Positions 1 through 6,150 of a DNA stretch of 9,546 nucleotides are shown in pieces. The translations under genes and the position numbers were made by a program. The notes below the pieces were generated by a model, which saw only the letters and a program-made list of their open reading frames with translations, ran no database searches and had not been told where the DNA came from. The stretch's first letter is position 1, and the number at the start of each line of letters is the position of its first letter. The DNA is from Ruminococcus sp. (lineage in GTDB: Bacteria > Bacillota > Clostridia > Oscillospirales > Ruminococcaceae): the NCBI GenBank assembly GCA_024697705.1, contig JAILFF010000331.1, positions 1 to 9,546 of the forward strand, read 5' to 3'.

Positions 1-35
1 TGTGCGACTGTCCTACCGCCCATGAAAACTTGTAG

Positions 36-55
36 GGCGGGGGCTTGCTCCCGCC
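36..55. repeat. GC-rich hairpin at window start
   Basis: GGCGGG (36-41) can pair with CCCGCC (50-55) around an 8-base loop. It is preceded at 16-21 by CCGCCC, which could pair alternatively with GGGCGG at 35-40. No T-tract follows on either side, so it is not a convincing terminator. It looks like a small GC-rich dispersed repeat of the kind seen in Ruminococcaceae intergenic regions, but that family assignment is recollection, not a search. Nothing else recognisable lies in 1-89. Confidence 0.3.
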
Positions 56-89
56 GCTTCTCTCTGAAACCGCAACATTCGCGCAGCTC

Positions 90-335
90 ATTTGTGAAAT
101 ATCGCCTGTCTGAACTTCGTTCAGACCTGCTCTTTTGCAAATATAAAATCGGCAATTTCTTTGTTTCCGCCCACTTTTGCTGAATTTTATGCTTCTCCTT
201 TTTGTAGGCTTTCTTATGAAATTGCCGATTTTATTTTGGACTTATCGGCTTCTCTTTAGCCGTAAGATTCCGACTGCCGTGGGCTTTTGTGGGGAAACCC
301 TTTCCTAAGACTTTTGGTTTGCCCTCACTTTACTC
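90..335 (+). repeat. Composite multi-hairpin repeat, copy A
   Basis: This is one of three copies in the window of a ~245-252 bp non-coding repeat (others at 6273-6524 and 6571-6822). Order of modules: an outer pair ATTTGTGAAA (90-99) / TTTTGCAAAT (133-142) enclosing a perfect hairpin GTCTGAAC-TTC-GTTCAGAC (108-126); a 92-bp module bounded by 17-bp perfect inverted arms ATAAAATCGGCAATTTC (143-159) and its complement (218-234); a ~45-bp linker; the remains of a second hairpin (GTGGGGAAACCC, 289-300); and a tail CCTAAGACTTTTGGTTTGCC (304-323). Compared with copies B and C, one arm of the second hairpin is missing, consistent with a deletion between short CCCTTC repeats. It encodes no protein and sits directly upstream of the spoVAD promoter. 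Confidence 0.8.
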
Positions 336-345
336 TTTCTTCTTT

Positions 346-374
346 GCATATTTTTTTCTTTTACGTAAATACTA
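346..374 (+). promoter_or_regulatory. Candidate forespore sigma-G promoter of spoVAD
   Basis: GCATA (346-350; TGCATA from 345) is followed after 17 bases by AATACTA (368-374). This resembles the -35 (GHATR) and -10 (CATWMTA-like) elements recognised by sigma-G in Bacillus and clostridia, with one mismatch in the -10. Transcription would begin near 381, giving a leader of only about 15 bases that starts at the ribosome binding site. spoVA genes are classic sigma-G targets, so position and expectation agree. This is a motif match only. Confidence 0.55.
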
Positions 375-395
375 TCTCCAAAGGAGTTGATTCTC

Positions 396-1415
396 ATGCG
401 CAGACAAACCTACATCTTCGATTCGCCGCCCTCCGTTCTCGGCTCGGCGGCGGTCGGCGGCAAGCTTGAGGGCGCGGGTCCTCTCGGCGGCTGCTTCGAC
501 AAGATCAGCGACGACCCCTATATGTCCGCCGACAGCTTTGAAAAGGGCGAAAGCAAGCTCCAAAAGCAGGCTCTCCTCCACCTCTTTGAAAAGACGGGAC
601 TGACCGAGCAGGACATCGACCTCGTGTTCGGCGGAGATCTGCTCAACCAGTGTACGGGCACCACCTACGGCATACGCGATTTCGGCATCCCGTTTCTCGG
701 GCTGTACGGTGCCTGCTCCACTATGGCGGAGGGGCTTATCATGGCGGCAGCGTTCACCCACGCGGGCTATGCCGAATGTGCCGCCGCCGTTACCTCGTCG
801 CACTTTTGTTCGGCAGAAAAGCAGTACCGCTTCCCTCTCAACTACGGCGGACAGCGCACGCCCACCTCTCAGTGGACGGCTACGGCGGGCGGCGCCGCTG
901 CGGTGTCCGCCAAGGGAGCAGCGCCCTTCATACGAGGCTTTGCCGTCGGCATGATCGAGGACTTGGGCGTTACCGACGCGGCGAACATGGGTGCTGCGAT
1001 GGCTCCCGCGGCTTGGTCTACGGTCTCGGCGTTTTTCCGCGACACGGGTATGTCGCCTGCGAGCTTCGATATCGTGCTGACGGGCGATCTCGGCAAGGTC
1101 GGCAGCCGTCTTTTCTGCGAGCTGGCGGCTCGTGAGGGCGTTGATGTAAGCGAGAACCACCGCGACTGCGGCACCATGCTCTACGATTTTGAAACGCAGG
1201 ACGTTCACGCGGGCGGAAGCGGCTGCGGCTGCTGCGCGGCAGTCGTCTGCGGACACATTCTGCCGCTGCTGAAAACAGGACGGCTGAAAAACGTGCTTTT
1301 CGCCGCGACGGGAGCGCTGATGTCGCCCACGATGTCGCAGCAGGGCGAAACTATCCCCTCGATATCCCACGCGGTGTGGCTCAGCGCCGACCGCGGAAAG
1401 GAGGGAACGGAATGA
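396..1415 (+). CDS. spoVAD: Stage V sporulation protein AD (SpoVAD)
   Basis: Component of the SpoVA machinery, which carries Ca-dipicolinic acid into the forespore and releases it at germination; SpoVAD is the soluble, membrane-associated subunit that binds DPA. The 339-residue product matches the usual family length (~338) and shows family hallmarks: N-terminal YIFDSPP, FGGDLLNQ (78-85), YGACSTM with the thiolase-like cysteine at Cys107, RTPTSQWT, and the C-terminal GALMSPT..QQGETIPSISHAV segment. The fold is thiolase-like but is not expected to act as a thiolase. ATG at 396 is chosen because AAGGAG (381-386) lies 9 bases before it; a TTG at 387 in the same frame is too close to that site. 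The stop overlaps the spoVAE start (ATGA), so translation is coupled. The usual upstream partner spoVAC is absent here: 1-395 is repeat and promoter DNA. Confidence 0.97.
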   Translation: MRRQTYIFDSPPSVLGSAAVGGKLEGAGPLGGCFDKISDDPYMSADSFEKGESKLQKQALLHLFEKTGLTEQDIDLVFGGDLLNQCTGTTYGIRDFGIPFLGLYGACSTMAEGLIMAAAFTHAGYAECAAAVTSSHFCSAEKQYRFPLNYGGQRTPTSQWTATAGGAAAVSAKGAAPFIRGFAVGMIEDLGVTDAANMGAAMAPAAWSTVSAFFRDTGMSPASFDIVLTGDLGKVGSRLFCELAAREGVDVSENHRDCGTMLYDFETQDVHAGGSGCGCCAAVVCGHILPLLKTGRLKNVLFAATGALMSPTMSQQGETIPSISHAVWLSADRGKEGTE

Positions 1416-1768
1416 TCTTTCTGAAAGCGTTTCTTATCGGCGGAGCGATCTGTGCGGCGGGTCAGCTGCTTATCGACTTCACCAAGCTGACTCCCGCAAG
1501 GATACTCACGGGGTACGTGGTCGCGGGCGTGATACTCGGGGCGCTCGGCATTTACCGCCCGCTTATCGACTTTGCGGGAGCGGGTGCCGCCGTGCCGCTG
1601 ACGGGCTTCGGCAATCTGATAGCGGAGGGCGTGCGTAAAAGCGTCGGCTCGGACGGCGCACTGGGGGTACTCACAGGAAGCATCACGGCGGGCGCGGCAG
1701 GCATTACGGCAGCCGTGATCTTCGGGCTTGCCGCCTCGCTTATCGCACGCAGTTCCGCCCGCGAATGA
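1412..1768 (+). CDS. spoVAE: Stage V sporulation protein AE (SpoVAEb type)
   Basis: Small integral membrane subunit of the SpoVA DPA channel, 118 residues, close to the ~116-residue norm of SpoVAEb. It is very rich in Gly, Ala and Ile. Hydrophobic stretches lie near residues 3-20, 31-60 and 84-111, consistent with several inner-forespore-membrane helices. The DFTKLTPARIL(T)GYVVAGVILG(AL)GIY..L segment and the central GAAVPLTGFGN(L)..G motif are characteristic of the family. ATG at 1412 overlaps the spoVAD stop (1413-1415) and is preceded by AAAGGAGG (1397-1404) with 7-base spacing. A few Arg/Ser residues (ARSSARE) end the protein. It should be co-transcribed with spoVAD and terminated by the hairpin just downstream. 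Confidence 0.95.
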   Translation: MIFLKAFLIGGAICAAGQLLIDFTKLTPARILTGYVVAGVILGALGIYRPLIDFAGAGAAVPLTGFGNLIAEGVRKSVGSDGALGVLTGSITAGAAGITAAVIFGLAASLIARSSARE

Positions 1769-1781
1769 AAACAGGCATAAA

Positions 1782-1823
1782 ACAAGCGGTATGAGCATGA
1801 CCCATACCGCCTGTTACATTTTT
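1782..1823. terminator. Bidirectional terminator between convergent genes
   Basis: GCGGTATG (1786-1793) pairs with CATACCGC (1803-1810) around a 9-base loop; ACA/TGT (1782-1784 / 1812-1814) extend the stem across one mismatch. On the + strand the stem is followed by TTACATTTTTAA, serving spoVAE. On the - strand it is followed by TTGTTTTATG, serving the dockerin gene that ends at 1899. An alternative AACAGGC/GCCTGTT pairing (1770-1776 / 1809-1815) could compete with it. The placement between two convergent genes supports the call. Confidence 0.8.
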
Positions 1824-1898
1824 AATTCAGAATTTATCCGTCAGCCGATCCAAGACGAAGCCTTTTGTAAAGCTCAGTCCCAAACCTTCGGAAGAATA

Positions 1899-2873
1899 TT
1901 AGTCGTTAATCGGAACTACCAGAACACCGAGAGTTACGTTCCAGCCGGCAACAGCCTTCTGCTCAAGAATAAGGTCTTCAAGGTCTACCTTGCCCTCAAC
2001 ATCGGCAGTTACGTTTGCTACCTCAGGATATACGATAGCGTCGTCAACCTGCCAGCCGGCAACCTTCTTCTGCATAAGAAGGAGGTCTTCGATGTCAATA
2101 AGGCCATCGCCGTTAAGATCGCCGTACTTAGCAATAGCAACATTTGACAGATCGTTGGTGCCATCATATGCAATGCTTCTTGCAGCATAACCGGGCATAG
2201 TGATATCAACGGTGTAACCAGTCTTCAGCAGATCGGTAACCTCTACCTTACCCTCAGAATCTACATCCTGAGTAAAGGTCTTGCCGTTGGGAGCTACAAT
2301 AGATACGGTCAGCTCGGAATAGTCAACAGCCTCGCCCTCAGCAGCCCTTACGTCAACCTTGATGTACCGCTTCTCGGGAACCGCGCTCTTGGTAATAGTG
2401 CAAACAGGAACAAGTCTTTTCTGCTCGTCATAAGTATAGCCAACATCTACACCGTGCTTAGCGCCTACGCTTCTGATGTATTCATAAGCCTTCATCTGAT
2501 TCTTCTGGGTCATGCTGCGGATAACAGCTCTGCGCTCCTCATCGGAAAGCAGTGCGGGATCCTTACCGTAAGCAGCCTCGCAAGCTTGACGCATAAACTG
2601 ATTATAAAGAGTATCAGTTCCATCAATAAATGCAGCGTAGTCAGCAGCGGTGAAGTAATCCAGATTGGGCAGGAAGAACTTATCAAGTTCTTCGATCATT
2701 CTGTTGGTAGCACCACGAGCAATGCAGTTAGCCTTGAAGTCCTTATAGTTATAGCTGATAGCACTTGCAGCTATATCAAAGTTCTGCGCTATGCCGCCGA
2801 AAACAGGAGCGCCAAAACCCCCAAGAGCTACGACAACAGCCGCGGCTGCCGAAATAATTCTTTTATTAAGCAT
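1899..2873 (-). CDS. Secreted dockerin type I protein, N-terminal part unrecognised
   Basis: 324-residue exported protein. A signal peptide is clear: MLNKRI, a long Ala/Val core, and a likely cut after Ala-Ser-Ala (36-38). Residues 39-165 form a helix-rich region that I do not recognise; it contains no catalytic motif that I can name. Residues ~168-248 look like a beta-sandwich linker (SELTVSIVAPNGKTF...GYTVDITMPGY), as often precedes ruminococcal dockerins. The C-terminus (250-312) is a dockerin with two Ca-binding F-hand segments. Loop 1 is DLNGDGLIDIED (252-263), fully canonical. Loop 2 (289-300) keeps Asp291, Glu293, Asp297 and Asp300 but has Thr289 at position 1. Both are followed by matching helices ending in VAGW. 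The dockerin implies docking to a cohesin on a scaffoldin or the cell surface. ATG at 2873 has AGGAGG 8 bases upstream. It is transcribed alone from a strong promoter. Confidence 0.9.
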   Translation of the reverse strand: MLNKRIISAAAAVVVALGGFGAPVFGGIAQNFDIAASAISYNYKDFKANCIARGATNRMIEELDKFFLPNLDYFTAADYAAFIDGTDTLYNQFMRQACEAAYGKDPALLSDEERRAVIRSMTQKNQMKAYEYIRSVGAKHGVDVGYTYDEQKRLVPVCTITKSAVPEKRYIKVDVRAAEGEAVDYSELTVSIVAPNGKTFTQDVDSEGKVEVTDLLKTGYTVDITMPGYAARSIAYDGTNDLSNVAIAKYGDLNGDGLIDIEDLLLMQKKVAGWQVDDAIVYPEVANVTADVEGKVDLEDLILEQKAVAGWNVTLGVLVVPIND

Positions 2874-2894
2874 CTTCTTTTCCTCCTGAGTCTT

Positions 2895-2919
2895 GTTCCG
2901 TACTTGGTCAGCGCGGAAC
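2895..2919 (-). promoter_or_regulatory. Hairpin in the 5' leader of the dockerin gene
   Basis: GTTCCG (2895-2900) and CGGAAC (2914-2919) form a 6-bp stem with a 13-base loop in the ~70-base untranslated leader, just upstream of the AGGAGG site at 2882-2887. It could stabilise the mRNA or tune ribosome access. It does not match a riboswitch that I know. Confidence 0.35.
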
Positions 2920-2949
2920 GGATTTTATTAGTTATAATCGACCATCATC

Positions 2950-2978
2950 ATTATATCACATTACAATTCGTTTGTCAA
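2950..2978 (-). promoter_or_regulatory. Consensus sigma-A promoter of the dockerin gene
   Basis: Read on the - strand: TTGACA (2978-2973), a 17-base spacer, and TATAAT (2955-2950). Both hexamers are perfect consensus with ideal spacing. Transcription would start near 2943, leaving a ~70-base leader before the ATG at 2873. The surrounding 2930-3030 is AT-rich, unlike the GC-rich coding DNA. Confidence 0.88.
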
Positions 2979-3072
2979 TATCGACTTTTCAAATTAGTTA
3001 CACCAAACAAAAATATCACATAGGCAGCACGCCTTGACTGTCATTTTTCACAAATCTATCAAAAAAGCCCTA

Positions 3073-3888
3073 TTATTTCTTTCTGAAGGTGAAAATATCG
3101 AAGCCGCAGCCTGTTTCAAGACTGTCAAGACGCTCAAGACGCTCCCTGCCCTCGCGGGGAGTGCGGTAATAATACGGGGTCATTGCGAACAGATTCATTA
3201 TGTCGCGGTTCGTTCCGAGGGTCAGGGTATATTCGAGACGTTCGCTGCCCTCCTCCGCAAAGCCCTTCAAGCCGTAGTCGTTTGGCTTATTGAGATAAGG
3301 CTCGTCGTAAAGCACCGCCCGCAGCCCCATCAGATGCTCGGGCGCGGGACAGACTATCACAAGCTTGCCGCCCTTTTTCAGCACGCGGGCGAACTCCTCC
3401 CCCGCAACGGGCGCGAAGGTGCTGACGATGATATCCGCAGAGCGGTCGGAGAAAGGCAGCTCGAACGAGGAAGCCGCCGCGTAGCGCACGTTTTCAAGCC
3501 CCAAAGCCTTCGCCCGCGAAGCCGCGTGCTTCACCGCCGCACGGGAGATATCCATGCCGAAGACCTCCGCACCCGAAAGCGCCGCCGCATAGATATTGGT
3601 ATAATACCCCTCGCCGCAGCCGCAGTCGAGCACGAGCGGCTTTTCCGCGCCTTCGAGCAGACCGCGCATGATATCGGCGGTTTTTTCGGCTAACGGGCGG
3701 TAGCCGTCAAGCGCCAGAAACTCCGTCCGCGCCTTGACCATAGCGGGATCGTCGCCCGAGCCCGAATGTTTCGCCCCGAGCAGATTGACATACCCCTGCG
3801 CCGCAAGATCGAACCGATGCCCCTTCTTGCAGGCATATCCGAACCTGTTCTCTTTCAGCCGCGTCCGACAAACAGGACAGACAAGCAT
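3073..3888 (-). CDS. rlmA: 23S rRNA (guanine-N1)-methyltransferase, RlmA family
   Basis: SAM-dependent methylation of N1 of a guanine in hairpin 35 of 23S rRNA (G745 in RlmA-I, G748 in the Gram-positive RlmA-II/TlrB type), near the macrolide-binding peptide tunnel. 271 residues; E. coli RlmA has 269. The N-terminal zinc site is complete: Cys4, Cys7, Cys20 and His24 in CPVC...YACKKGH, followed by the family motif AAQGYVNLL. The Rossmann domain has motif I LDCGCGEGYY (87-96), the acidic Asp113 of the next strand, and DRSADIIVSTFAP (148-160). ATG at 3888 is chosen because it starts directly at the zinc finger and has GAGGAG 6 bases upstream. An in-frame extension to 3978 would run into the repeat element and is rejected. 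Whether it methylates G745 or G748 cannot be told from motifs alone. No clear terminator follows. Confidence 0.93.
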   Translation of the reverse strand: MLVCPVCRTRLKENRFGYACKKGHRFDLAAQGYVNLLGAKHSGSGDDPAMVKARTEFLALDGYRPLAEKTADIMRGLLEGAEKPLVLDCGCGEGYYTNIYAAALSGAEVFGMDISRAAVKHAASRAKALGLENVRYAAASSFELPFSDRSADIIVSTFAPVAGEEFARVLKKGGKLVIVCPAPEHLMGLRAVLYDEPYLNKPNDYGLKGFAEEGSERLEYTLTLGTNRDIMNLFAMTPYYYRTPREGRERLERLDSLETGCGFDIFTFRKK

Positions 3889-3910
3889 CGCCGACTCCTC
3901 TCCCTTCGTG

Positions 3911-4082
3911 AAATAGTTAATAGTGCAGAGTGAACAGTGAATAGTTATGGTATCGCCTTCGGCGATGTTTAACCGCAATGATTATGATTAGCGAATATTT
4001 TTTTGCGGGGCGAAGCCTCCGAATAATACGCGCCGAAGGCGCTCCTTAACTATTCACTGTTAACTATTCACTATTCACTTTT
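3911..4082. repeat. MITE-like inverted-repeat element
   Basis: About 170 bp of non-coding DNA whose ends are inverted. AACAGTGAATAGTTA (3933-3947) matches the exact complement of 4047-4061 over 15 bp, and the flanking DNA outward on both sides is made of the same scrambled CTATTCAC/TTAACTATT units (3911-3932, 4062-4082). Inside are three short hairpins with GAA/TTC loops: ATCGCC-TTC-GGCGAT (3952-3966), GGC-GAA-GCC, and a perfect GCGCC-GAA-GGCGC (4030-4042). There is no transposase, so if mobile it would be non-autonomous. It separates the C39-like gene from rlmA and supplies the stop codon of the former. Confidence 0.7.
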
Positions 4083-4427
4083 TAATGTCCAGTAGTATTT
4101 CCGAGCCGATTTCGGAAAGTCGTCCATCACGCCGTGTTCGGGGTCGTAGAAAATCCCGTCGGCGTAGAGCGACCAGTGCCAGCAGCGCGGCGTTTCGAGA
4201 CTCAGCAGGCAGAGCGGCGGAAGCTCTTGCTTGTCCGTTACCTGCACGCGCTCGTCGGAGATACTCACGCCATGCTCGCGGAACGCACGTTTCATCTCTT
4301 TCAGATTTGTCTCGCGGTCGTTGCCGAGATACTCGCATATCTCCGCGGGAGTTTTCTTAAGCACCATCGCAAGGACTGCCTGTCCGCATTGAAGATCGGT
4401 CGGCTCGCGGATATATTCGATCTCCAT
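4071..4427 (-). CDS. Small C39-like (papain-fold) cysteine peptidase domain protein
   Basis: 118 residues comprising a single peptidase C39-like domain, with no signal peptide or membrane segment, so it is probably cytoplasmic. The nucleophile motif is QCGQAVLAMVL, with Cys14. The downstream HWSLYADGIFYDPEHG supplies His84 and Asp95 as a plausible triad. The usual oxyanion-hole Gln six residues before the Cys appears to be Glu8, which may weaken or alter catalysis. Free-standing domains of this kind are common in Clostridia and mostly uncharacterised; I cannot name a substrate. ATG (4427-4425) shares one base with the sufB-like stop (TAATG) and has no good ribosome binding site of its own, so it is probably translated by coupling. 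Its last residues (Ser-Glu-stop) are encoded by the arm of the repeat at 3911-4082, so the original C-terminus may have been altered by insertion. Confidence 0.75.
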   Translation of the reverse strand: MEIEYIREPTDLQCGQAVLAMVLKKTPAEICEYLGNDRETNLKEMKRAFREHGVSISDERVQVTDKQELPPLCLLSLETPRCWHWSLYADGIFYDPEHGVMDDFPKSARKYYWTLKSE

Positions 4428-5353
4428 TATTTAAGGAACCCGTTGATGATCTGCTCCTCCGCCTCCGCCTCGGTGAGACCCAGCGTCATCAGCTTGATAA
4501 GCTGTTCGCCCGCGATCTTGCCGATAGCCGCTTCGTGTACGAGCGCCGCGTCAACGCTGTTCGCTTCGAGCGAGGGAACCGCCAAAATACGTCCCTTGTC
4601 CATGATTATCGAATCACACTCGGTGTGACCGCTGCAAGCCGCGTTGCCGTTCACGCAGAGATCGAGCTTCTGAAAGCTTTGATCTCTCGCCACCGAACGC
4701 GAAACCACGTCGGCGCTGGAGCCTTCGCCGTTCAGATCTACCTTATAAATGCTCTCGGCTGTCTGTTCGCCGTGAGTCATAAGCCTTTCGCGCACGACGA
4801 GCTTGGCGTTGTCTTTCAGCGCGGCAATGGTGGTGCGGCGGGTGGAATCGACGCCTTTTATCTGCACCATTTCCATTTCCATATAGCTGCCCTCGTCCAT
4901 ATAGACCTCCGTCTGCGGGTCGAGGATACGCTTGCCCGTTCCGTCGCCCGAGCCGTAGTGCTTTTCGACGTACTTCACCTTGGAATTGCTGCCGATGAAA
5001 AAGCGGTGTATTCCGTCATGCTCGCTGTCGTGGCTGCCGCAGTTGTCGATGCCGCAGCCCGCAACAATGACCACGTCGCAGTCCTTGCCGATATAGAAAT
5101 CATTGTACACCATTTCCTTAAGACCGCTCTCGCTCATAACCACGGGGATATGAACGCTCTCGTTCTTCGTGCCGTCCTTGATCTTTATATCAATGCCGCT
5201 TACGTCGGTCTTTGAGGTTATTTCGATATTCGCGGTGGAATTTCTGCCCGCCGCCTCGCCGTTTGCGCGGATATTATAAGCCCCCTCGGGGACTTCGTGA
5301 AGATCGGCTACCTCGCGCAGCAGCCTTAACTGAACAGGGTCTAACTTTGCCAT
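4427..5353 (-). CDS. sufB: SufB/SufD-family Fe-S cluster scaffold (minimal SmsB-like)
   Basis: Scaffold on which Fe-S clusters are assembled, partner of the SufC ATPase. 308 residues, much shorter than E. coli SufB (~495), lacking its long N-terminal region, but with the full beta-helix core (about 40-260). The SufB-type assembly residues are kept: Cys246 in ECDSII aligns with E. coli Cys405 (QCDSML), and His273-Glu274 in VHEAAIGKIAGEQL align with His433-Glu434. The C-terminal LGLTEAEAEEQIINGFL is the family helix pair. This size and the two-gene setting fit the SUF-like minimal system (SmsC-SmsB) described in archaea and some anaerobic bacteria, rather than a classical SufBCD complex; annotation pipelines may call it SufD. 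ATG at 5353 has AGGAGG 9 bases upstream, overlapping the sufC stop. The stop overlaps the C39-like start. Confidence 0.92.
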   Translation of the reverse strand: MAKLDPVQLRLLREVADLHEVPEGAYNIRANGEAAGRNSTANIEITSKTDVSGIDIKIKDGTKNESVHIPVVMSESGLKEMVYNDFYIGKDCDVVIVAGCGIDNCGSHDSEHDGIHRFFIGSNSKVKYVEKHYGSGDGTGKRILDPQTEVYMDEGSYMEMEMVQIKGVDSTRRTTIAALKDNAKLVVRERLMTHGEQTAESIYKVDLNGEGSSADVVSRSVARDQSFQKLDLCVNGNAACSGHTECDSIIMDKGRILAVPSLEANSVDAALVHEAAIGKIAGEQLIKLMTLGLTEAEAEEQIINGFLK

Positions 5354-5367
5354 TTGAGCCTACCTCC

Positions 5368-6096
5368 TTATTCCATTTTCGGGCAGATATCCGCCGTAAA
5401 CTTAGCGCCCATTATCTCGGGAAGAACGCGCTCCCTCGGTCCCTGGTCGATGACCTGTCCGTCGGAAAGCACGATTATCTCGTCGGCGATATTGAGTATG
5501 CGCTCCTGATGCGAGATCACGATGACCGTGCGCTTTTTCTCGGTGACGCGCATTTTCTCAAATATCCTGATAAGGTTATTGAAGCTCCACAGGTCGATAC
5601 CCGCTTCGGGCTCGTCGAACACGGCAAGCTTAACATCGCGGGCGAGAACGGTCGCTATCTCGATACGCTTAAGTTCGCCGCCCGAGAGCGAAGCGTTGAC
5701 CTCGCGGTTGATATAGTCCTTAGCGCAGAGCCCCACCTCCGAGAGATATTCGCAGGCTTCGGAGACAGTGAGCTTTTTTCCCGCGGCGATCCTGAGCAGG
5801 TCGAGGACAGTCAGACCCTTAAAGCGCACGGGCTGCTGAAAAGCGAAGCCTATACCCTTGCGGGCGCGTTCGGTGATACCGAGCTCGGTGATATCCTCAC
5901 CTTCATAGAAAAGCTTACCTCCCGAGGGCTTTTCGATACCTGCTATGAGTTTTGCGAGGGTAGATTTACCGCCGCCGTTGGGACCTGTTATCACAATAAA
6001 TTTATCCGACGGGATATCGAGGTCGATGCCGCGGATTATCTCAGCCGCCTTACCGCCGTCGGGTGCCGTGAATGAAATATTCTGTAATTTCAGCAT
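5368..6096 (-). CDS. sufC: Fe-S cluster assembly ABC ATPase SufC (SmsC-like)
   Basis: Cytosolic ABC-type ATPase that drives conformational change in the SufB-type scaffold during Fe-S cluster assembly; not a transporter. 242 residues, a typical SufC length. Motifs in order: Walker A GPNGGGKST (38-46), Q-loop QQP (87-89), signature LSGGE (137-141) with LKRIEIA following as in SufC, Walker B LAVFDEPEAGID (157-168), and H-loop His196 in VIVISHQ. The start is taken as ATG 6096 (MLKLQNISF). An in-frame TTG at 6105 lies only 3 bases from the GGAG (6109-6112) and is unlikely; the 12-base spacing to the ATG is somewhat long. It is the first gene of the operon sufC-sufB-C39, 14 bases before the next start, with its own promoter at 6151-6179. 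No sufS, sufU or regulator gene is adjacent. Confidence 0.94.
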   Translation of the reverse strand: MLKLQNISFTAPDGGKAAEIIRGIDLDIPSDKFIVITGPNGGGKSTLAKLIAGIEKPSGGKLFYEGEDITELGITERARKGIGFAFQQPVRFKGLTVLDLLRIAAGKKLTVSEACEYLSEVGLCAKDYINREVNASLSGGELKRIEIATVLARDVKLAVFDEPEAGIDLWSFNNLIRIFEKMRVTEKKRTVIVISHQERILNIADEIIVLSDGQVIDQGPRERVLPEIMGAKFTADICPKME

Positions 6097-6128
6097 TATT
6101 GACAAATGCTCCTTTCAAAGCTAATAGA

Positions 6129-6140
6129 CCGCAATTGCGG
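6129..6140. promoter_or_regulatory. 12-bp palindrome in the sufC leader (possible operator)
   Basis: CCGCAATTGCGG is a perfect 12-bp palindrome just downstream of the expected start point (~6144) of the sufC promoter, a classic place for a repressor site. It could bind a dimeric regulator or merely form a small stem in the mRNA. It does not match an IscR or Fur site that I know. Confidence 0.4.
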
Positions 6141-6150
6141 CATAAAAGAT

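Noticed and set aside
90..335. Idea that the hairpin repeats are a CRISPR array or rho-independent terminators
   Set aside because: There are no regularly spaced identical short repeats with unique spacers, and the long hairpins lack a downstream T-tract.
372..1370. Long open frame on the - strand opposite spoVAD
   Set aside because: Arg-rich composition with no domain; it is the mirror of a strongly supported GC-rich gene.
3024..3072. Possible terminator after rlmA (GGGCTTTTTT on the - strand)
   Set aside because: The T-run is present but no stable stem precedes it.
3889..3978. N-terminal extension of rlmA by 30 codons
   Set aside because: It would be encoded by the MITE-like repeat; the zinc-finger Met at 3888 has a proper GAGGAG site.
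4075..4338. Alternative - strand frame inside the C39-like gene
   Set aside because: Arg-rich, no motif; the other frame has the Cys/His/Asp signature and the coupled start.
4535..6075. Open frames on the + strand opposite sufB and sufC
   Set aside because: No domain resemblance; both lie entirely within well-supported - strand genes.
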